Source: Novosphingobium sp.
GTDB lineage: Bacteria; Pseudomonadota; Alphaproteobacteria; Sphingomonadales; Sphingomonadaceae
Length of the DNA: 64,000 bases
NCBI RefSeq assembly: GCF_030699305.1
Contig: NZ_JAUYNB010000017.1
Location: forward strand, 1-64,000
Direction of reading: 5' to 3'
This document shows, piece after piece, positions 59,459 to 64,000 of the stretch (within the stretch, counting starts at the first letter, position 1; each line of letters opens with the position of its first letter). The notes beneath the pieces are model-generated. The model searched no databases, was not told the origin of the DNA, and saw only the letters and a list, made by a program, of their open reading frames with translations. The translations under genes and the position numbers were made by a program.

Positions 59459-60598
59459 TCAGCGCATCAGCGCAAAGGCCCGGCGCAGTTCGGCCACGAA
59501 GGCAGCGGGCTGTTCCCACGCCGCGAAATGCCCGCCCTTGTCCATGTCGCCCCAATGGACGAGGTTCGGGAAGTTGCGCTCCGCCCATTTGCGCGGGGTC
59601 GGCAGGATTTCCTTGGGGAACGCGCTGACCGCCACCGGCAGTTCGATTGTCTGCGGCGCGAACGCCCCGAAGCTCTCCCAATAGAGCCGCGCCGATGACG
59701 CACCGGTGGCGGGCAGCCAGTAGAGCATCAGGTTATCGAGCATCGCATCGCGCGTCAGCGCGTCTTCCGCCTGGCCCGCATTGTCGGTCCACGCCCACAT
59801 CTTCTCGTAAATCCAGCCCGCCAGCCCGACCGGCGAATCCACCAGCCCATAGCCCACCGACTGCGGCCGGGTGCGCTGCTGAGTGGAATAGCCTGAATCC
59901 CAGTCCTGATAATGCTTGAGCGCCCCCAGCGCCTTCAGTTCCGGCGGGCTGGGATTGGCCAGATCCTCCGGCTCCGGCCGACCGATCGGCATGTTGAGGT
60001 GGATACCGGCGCACCCCGCCACCTGCTGCACGCCAATCGCGGTGGTGACGGCACTGCCCCAGTCCCCGCCTTGCGCGAACCAGCGGTCATAGCCGAGCCG
60101 AGCCATCAGCGTGCCCCACGCGCGCCCGATCTTTTCGACGCCCCAGCCAGTACCGGCCGGCTTGCCGGAAAAGCCAAACCCCGGCAGCGACGGCGCGACG
60201 ACATGAAACGCATCCTCGGCCTTGCCGCCAAACCTCACCGGTTCAGCCAGCTGTTCGATCACGCCCATGAACTCGATCACCGAACCCGGCCAGCCATGCG
60301 TGATAACCAGCGGCATTGCCTGCGGATGGGGCGAGCGGACGTGCAGGAAATGAATGTCCAGCCCGTCAATCTCGGTCATGAACTGCCCCAGCGCATTCAG
60401 CCGCGCCTCGCACCGCCGCCAGTCATACTGGTGGCGCCAGTAAGCCACGAAATCCTGCAAGGCCGCCAGCGGCGTGCCTTGCGACCAGTCGGGCACGGTT
60501 TCCTTTTCCGGCCAGCGGGTCAGGTCGATCCGCGCGTTCAGGTCATCCAGCTGGCTTTGCGGCACGGCCAGCGTGAACGGGCGAACGTCAGTCATCAT
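59459..60598 (-). CDS. Epoxide hydrolase (EHN-type) family protein
   Basis: 379 residues with the EHN N-terminal region (TDVRPFTLAVPQSQLDDLNA, TRWPEKETVPDWSQGTPL) and an alpha/beta hydrolase core. The nucleophile is probably Asp in AQGGDWGSAVTT, the oxyanion motif HGWPGS, and the catalytic His is in GGHFAAWEQP. The family opens epoxides such as juvenile hormone or terpenoid epoxides; substrate unknown. ATG 60598 overlaps the TGA of the thioesterase (ATGA), so the two are co-translated. Confidence 0.88.
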   Translation of the reverse strand: MMTDVRPFTLAVPQSQLDDLNARIDLTRWPEKETVPDWSQGTPLAALQDFVAYWRHQYDWRRCEARLNALGQFMTEIDGLDIHFLHVRSPHPQAMPLVITHGWPGSVIEFMGVIEQLAEPVRFGGKAEDAFHVVAPSLPGFGFSGKPAGTGWGVEKIGRAWGTLMARLGYDRWFAQGGDWGSAVTTAIGVQQVAGCAGIHLNMPIGRPEPEDLANPSPPELKALGALKHYQDWDSGYSTQQRTRPQSVGYGLVDSPVGLAGWIYEKMWAWTDNAGQAEDALTRDAMLDNLMLYWLPATGASSARLYWESFGAFAPQTIELPVAVSAFPKEILPTPRKWAERNFPNLVHWGDMDKGGHFAAWEQPAAFVAELRRAFALMR

Positions 60599-61032
60599 GC
60601 ATTCTCCAGCGCGGCGGCAGAGGCGCGTTGGACGCGTGCCTTGTCCATCAGCAGCATCGTAGTGGTGGCCTTGGCCAGCACGGTTCCGGCGCCGTCCTTC
60701 AGGCAACCTTCGTAAAAGCAGGTGCGGCGCCCGTTGCGCTCCACCCAGCCTTCGGCGAACACCCGGCCGGGGCGCGCGGGCGCGAAGAAGCTGACTTTCA
60801 ATTCCAGCGTCATCGGCGTTACGTCCGGCCCGTTCAGCGCAATCGCCGCATGGGCCATCGCCGCGTCGATCCAGCCGGATACGAACCCGCCCTGCACCAC
60901 GCCGCCCGAATGGCACATGCCGGGCCGCGCCTCATACTCCAGCACTGCCCGGCCAGCCGGGTCCATGGTGACGATCCGCACCAGCCCCATCGTTTCATAC
61001 AGCGCATCCTGCGCGGCATCTGCGTCGCTCAT
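60595..61032 (-). CDS. PaaI-type hotdog thioesterase
   Basis: 145-residue hotdog-fold protein of the PaaI group, which hydrolyses aryl- or acyl-CoA. CHSGGVVQGGFVSGWIDAAM is the conserved core helix region with the usual Gly and Asp, and LELKVSFFAPARPG the strand that follows. Three in-frame ATGs (61044, 61035, 61032) are possible; GGGAG lies 6 bases before 61032. It is the first gene of a two-gene unit with the epoxide hydrolase, both plausible parts of an aromatic or terpenoid catabolic step (inference). Confidence 0.82.
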   Translation of the reverse strand: MSDADAAQDALYETMGLVRIVTMDPAGRAVLEYEARPGMCHSGGVVQGGFVSGWIDAAMAHAAIALNGPDVTPMTLELKVSFFAPARPGRVFAEGWVERNGRRTCFYEGCLKDGAGTVLAKATTTMLLMDKARVQRASAAALENA

Positions 61033-61266
61033 CATCTCTCCCATCGGGATTTATCCAGTTGTCGCAGACATGGTGGCACGGCCTTCTGCCTCTTTACAAG
61101 CCCGCGCTGATTCACCATAGGCAAGGGCATGATCCTCCGGACCGGCCTTACCCTGCGACTTATCCGCCCTTGGGCGTGAGCTGGCGTGTCCCGGTGACGC
61201 GCGATGCGGCACCCAAGGGATAATCCACCGCCTTACCGTCGCAATGCCAGTACCCGAGACACCGCT

Positions 61267-62940
61267 ATGACCATGCTGCAAAACCCTTCGGCCAAATATC
61301 GGCCCTTCCCGCAAATCAACTTGCCCGACCGGCAGTGGCCGTCGCGCGTCATCACCCAGCCGCCGCGCTGGCTGTCCACCGACCTGCGCGATGGCAATCA
61401 GGCGCTGATCGATCCGATGGGCGCGGAAAAGAAGACGCGCTTCTTCGACCTGCTGGTCAAGATCGGCCTGAAGGAAATCGAAGTCGGCTTCCCCAGCGCG
61501 GGCGCGACCGAGTTCGATTTCATCCGCGGGCTGGTCGATTCCGGCCGCGTCCCCGACGATGTGATGGTGCAAGTGCTGACCCAGTCGCGCGAGGATCTGA
61601 TCAAGACTTCGTTCGAAAGTCTGGCGGGCACGAAATCGGCCATCGTCCATGTCTACAACGCGGTGTCGCCGCTGTGGCGGCAGGTGGTGTTCGGGCTGGA
61701 AAAGCCGCAGATCAAGGAAATCGCCCGGCAAGGCGCGACGTTCCTGCGCGATCAGGCGGCCCGCTTCCCGCAGACCGACTGGCACTTCGAATATAGCCCG
61801 GAAACCTTCTCCACCGCCGAAGTCGATTTCAGCATCGAATGCTGTGAAGCGGTGATGGAAGTGCTGGCACCCACGGTAGAGCATCCGATCATTCTGAACC
61901 TGCCGGCCACGGTCGAGGCGGCGACGCCCAACATCTATGCCGACCAGATCGAGTATTTCTGCCGCAACCTGCCGAACCGCGACCGCGCGGTGATTTCGCT
62001 GCACACCCACAACGACCGGGGCACCGGCGTCGCGGCGGCGGAACTGGGGCTGATGGCGGGCGCAGACCGCGTCGAAGGCTGCCTGTTCGGCAATGGCGAA
62101 CGCACCGGCAACTGCTGCCTCGTCACGGTTGCGCTGAACATGTACACGCAGGGGATCAACCCGCAGCTGGACTTCTCGAATATCGACGACGTGATCCAGA
62201 CGGTCGAATACTGCAACCAGCTGAAAGTGCCGGAACGTCATCCCTATGGCGGCGAACTGGTGTTCACGGCCTTTTCCGGCAGCCATCAGGATGCGATCAA
62301 GAAGGGCTTCGCCGCGCAGGAAACCCGCAATGATGAGCAGTGGGCCGTGCCGTACCTGCCGATCGACCCGGCGGACCTCGGCCGCAGCTATGAAGCGGTG
62401 ATCCGGGTCAATTCGCAGTCCGGCAAGGGCGGCTTCGCCTGGGTGATCGAGCAGGATCAGGGGCTGAAGCTGCCCAAGAAGATGCAGGCGCACTTCTCCA
62501 AGCACGTGCAGGAACTGGCCGACCAGCTGGGCCGCGAACTGGTGGCGGAAGACATCTGGGACGTGTTCCAGCGGGTCTATCGCCTGGGCAACCCGCAGCA
62601 TTTTCAGCTGGTCGATTTCGACGAAAAGCGCGCGTCCGATGGCACCCGCGTCTTCGCCGGCAAGATCGAACTGGACGGCAAGGAACGGAGCGTTTCGGGG
62701 CGCGGTAACGGGCTCATCTCGTCCGTCGTGTCGACGATCGCCGACAGCTTTGGCGTGGCGCTGGAAGTGCGGGACTATTCCGAACACGCGATGGGTGCCG
62801 GATCGGACGCCCGCGCGGCGGCCTATGTCGAATGCGTGACGGCGGATGGCAAGACCATCTGGGGCGTGGGCATCGATGAAGACGTCGCCACCGCCAGTGT
62901 CCGCGCGGTGCTGAGTGCTGCCAACGCGGTGGCGGGCTGA
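61267..62940 (+). CDS. leuA: 2-isopropylmalate synthase
   Basis: 557-residue first enzyme of leucine synthesis. The DRE-TIM-like motif is STDLRDGNQALIDPM, the metal-binding LHTHNDRGTG (His pair), and the C-terminal LeuA dimerisation/allosteric domain (about 430-557) contains GNGLISSVVSTI. The sequence is of the longer LeuA type that starts with a KYRPFP segment. It feeds on ketoisovalerate made by the ilv genes 4 kb away. The upstream 234 bases show no clear feature. A GCGCCCGC/GCGGGCGC hairpin (62953-62970) follows the stop. Confidence 0.95.
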   Translation: MTMLQNPSAKYRPFPQINLPDRQWPSRVITQPPRWLSTDLRDGNQALIDPMGAEKKTRFFDLLVKIGLKEIEVGFPSAGATEFDFIRGLVDSGRVPDDVMVQVLTQSREDLIKTSFESLAGTKSAIVHVYNAVSPLWRQVVFGLEKPQIKEIARQGATFLRDQAARFPQTDWHFEYSPETFSTAEVDFSIECCEAVMEVLAPTVEHPIILNLPATVEAATPNIYADQIEYFCRNLPNRDRAVISLHTHNDRGTGVAAAELGLMAGADRVEGCLFGNGERTGNCCLVTVALNMYTQGINPQLDFSNIDDVIQTVEYCNQLKVPERHPYGGELVFTAFSGSHQDAIKKGFAAQETRNDEQWAVPYLPIDPADLGRSYEAVIRVNSQSGKGGFAWVIEQDQGLKLPKKMQAHFSKHVQELADQLGRELVAEDIWDVFQRVYRLGNPQHFQLVDFDEKRASDGTRVFAGKIELDGKERSVSGRGNGLISSVVSTIADSFGVALEVRDYSEHAMGAGSDARAAAYVECVTADGKTIWGVGIDEDVATASVRAVLSAANAVAG

Positions 62941-62978
62941 ACAGGACAAACTGCGCCCGCAAGCGGGCGCGGCCTTAC

Positions 62979-63163
62979 CTCCCCTCCCGCCTGCGGGAGG
63001 GGCTGGGGGAGGGCCTGTCAAAAACCCCTATCCGTTCGTGTCGAGCGTAGTCGAGACACGGTTGCGCTGGGGTGTCTCGACTACGCACGACACGAACGGA
63101 TGGGTTGGGAGTGAATCAGGGTAACAGGCCCTCCCCCAACCCCTCCCGCAGGCGGGAGGGGAG
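62979..63163. repeat. Nested inverted repeats: family A pair inside family C pair
   Basis: Outer pair: 62979-63018 and inverted 63124-63163, each with core arms CCCCTCCCGC/GCGGGAGGGG and tail TGGGGGAGGGCCTGT. Inner pair: family A copies at 63032-63059 and inverted 63072-63099, with one mismatch (CACGACA for CTCGACA). The whole is an almost symmetric 185-base element between leuA and the dehydrogenase gene. Confidence 0.9.
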
Positions 63164-63171
63164 TTGCCTGC

Positions 63172-64000
63172 TCAATCCGGGATCAGCACCATTTTCAGCG
63201 CTCCGGCCTCGCGCGCTTCGAACAGGCGATAGGCTTCTGCACCCTGGCTGAGCGGCATGCGGTGGCTGATGTACTTTTCGGGCCTCAACCGGCCTGACTG
63301 CACCAGCGGGAACAGCGCGGGCAGTTCTTCCGGCACCGAACAAGTCCCGGTGCGGAAGGTCAGCCCCGCCGCGAAAGCACGTTCCAGCGGGAACGGGAAG
63401 CGCCGCGATTGCTGCACGCCGATGACCGACACCGTCCCGCGCGGGCGAACCAGCCGCAGCGCGAAATCGACCGTCGCGTCGCTGCCGACCACTTCGACCA
63501 CGCAATCGAGCTTGCGCCCGCGCGTATCCTGCTTGATCCGTTCCAGCGCCTCGTCCGGATGCAGCGCAATCGCCCCGGCCGCTTCGGCCAACGCGCGGCG
63601 TTCGGGGATCGGGTCGATTGCATAGACCACGTGCGCGCCCATCACGAAGGCGCTGTCGACCGCCATCAGCCCAATCGGGCCAAGCCCGATCACCGCCACG
63701 CTGCTGCCGGGCCGGACATCGGCATTGCGTGCACCAAACCACGCGGTGGCCAGCGCATCGGTCATCATCAGCGCCTGTTCCATGCTGACGCCGTCCGGCA
63801 CCGATACCGCGTTGATATCCGCTGCCGGAACCCGCACCGCTTCGGCCTGCGATCCCTGCAACCTGGCCGACAGGCCATAGCAGGACCCCATGCCGAATTC
63901 GCACAGGTTGACCACGCCGGACAGACATGACCGGCATGATCCGCACCCCACCGCGGCCGGGATCATCACCTTGTCGCCCACTTTCAACCGGCTGACCCCG
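63172..64000 (-). CDS. Zinc-binding alcohol dehydrogenase, partial
   Basis: The C-terminal 276 or so residues; the 5' end lies beyond the window. Visible parts are the structural zinc loop (GCGSCRSCLSGVVNLCEFG, four Cys), the Rossmann motif VIGLGPIGLMAV and the C-terminal EKYISHRMPLSQGAEAYRLF. The N-terminal catalytic zinc Cys/His are missing from view. Medium-chain dehydrogenases of this type oxidise alcohols, sugars or formaldehyde; substrate unknown. The stop is just after the nested repeats. Confidence 0.85.
   Translation of the reverse strand, partial: GVSRLKVGDKVMIPAAVGCGSCRSCLSGVVNLCEFGMGSCYGLSARLQGSQAEAVRVPAADINAVSVPDGVSMEQALMMTDALATAWFGARNADVRPGSSVAVIGLGPIGLMAVDSAFVMGAHVVYAIDPIPERRALAEAAGAIALHPDEALERIKQDTRGRKLDCVVEVVGSDATVDFALRLVRPRGTVSVIGVQQSRRFPFPLERAFAAGLTFRTGTCSVPEELPALFPLVQSGRLRPEKYISHRMPLSQGAEAYRLFEAREAGALKMVLIPD

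Overview
The window is chromosomal DNA of a GC-rich alphaproteobacterium. Gene content (carA-carB-greA, yqeY-dnaG-rpoD, glyA-nrdR-trmJ-rpsD, queA-ppi-coaD-ispA-xseB, a Coq4-type ubiquinone protein, a DUF4170 gene) and protein style point to the order Sphingomonadales. This is an inference from family recognition, not from a database search. Nearly all DNA is coding and most genes are core metabolism or information processing. No rRNA, tRNA, CRISPR array, integrase or prophage was seen.

Layout. 0-13.5 kb: thioredoxin reductase, an alpha/beta hydrolase, a phosphatase, a DUF3604 lipoprotein/PpiC/HupE unit, a crotonase, riboflavin genes (an HTH-RibB-RibA-like fusion, then ribH, then an aldo/keto reductase), and a minus-strand operon (phosphotransferase, AttH/CrtC-like protein, DUF1214, DUF1254). 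13.5-18.2 kb: a winged-helix protein, enolase, a four-gene membrane cluster laid out like E. coli yqjD-yqjE-yqjK, and DUF4170. 18.2-29 kb: greA, carB and carA, separated by a DUF559 nuclease-like gene on the opposite strand, then yqeY, a GIY-YIG nuclease, dnaG and rpoD. 29-35.5 kb: an M28 membrane peptidase, rpiB-glyA-small membrane gene-nrdR, a GIY-YIG/TrmJ in-frame fusion, and rpsD. 35.5-44.3 kb: an S9 peptidase, an AT-richer type II restriction-modification pair (NotI-like nuclease plus C5 methyltransferase), tgt, a carotenoid oxygenase divergent from TetR, a YkgJ protein and a heptad-repeat exported protein. 44.5-55 kb: queA, cyclophilin, coaD, ispA, xseB, membrane genes, purL, coq4, a ferric-reductase-like protein, serB and miaA. 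55-64 kb: ilvB-ilvN-ilvC with a structured leader, yceI, epoxide hydrolase, thioesterase, leuA and the 3' part of a zinc alcohol dehydrogenase. The ilv and leu genes together supply branched-chain amino acid synthesis; tgt and queA supply queuosine; coaD, ispA and coq4 supply cofactors and quinones.

The most striking non-gene signal is several families of short palindromic repeats, almost always arranged as inverted pairs (REPIN-like). Two families bracket single-domain GIY-YIG nuclease genes, and a third sits beside a DUF559 nuclease-like gene. In one case the repeats supply an in-frame linker that joins a GIY-YIG domain to the TrmJ RNA methyltransferase. I propose, as a hypothesis, that these small nucleases are associated with the repeats in the way RAYT transposases are associated with REP elements.
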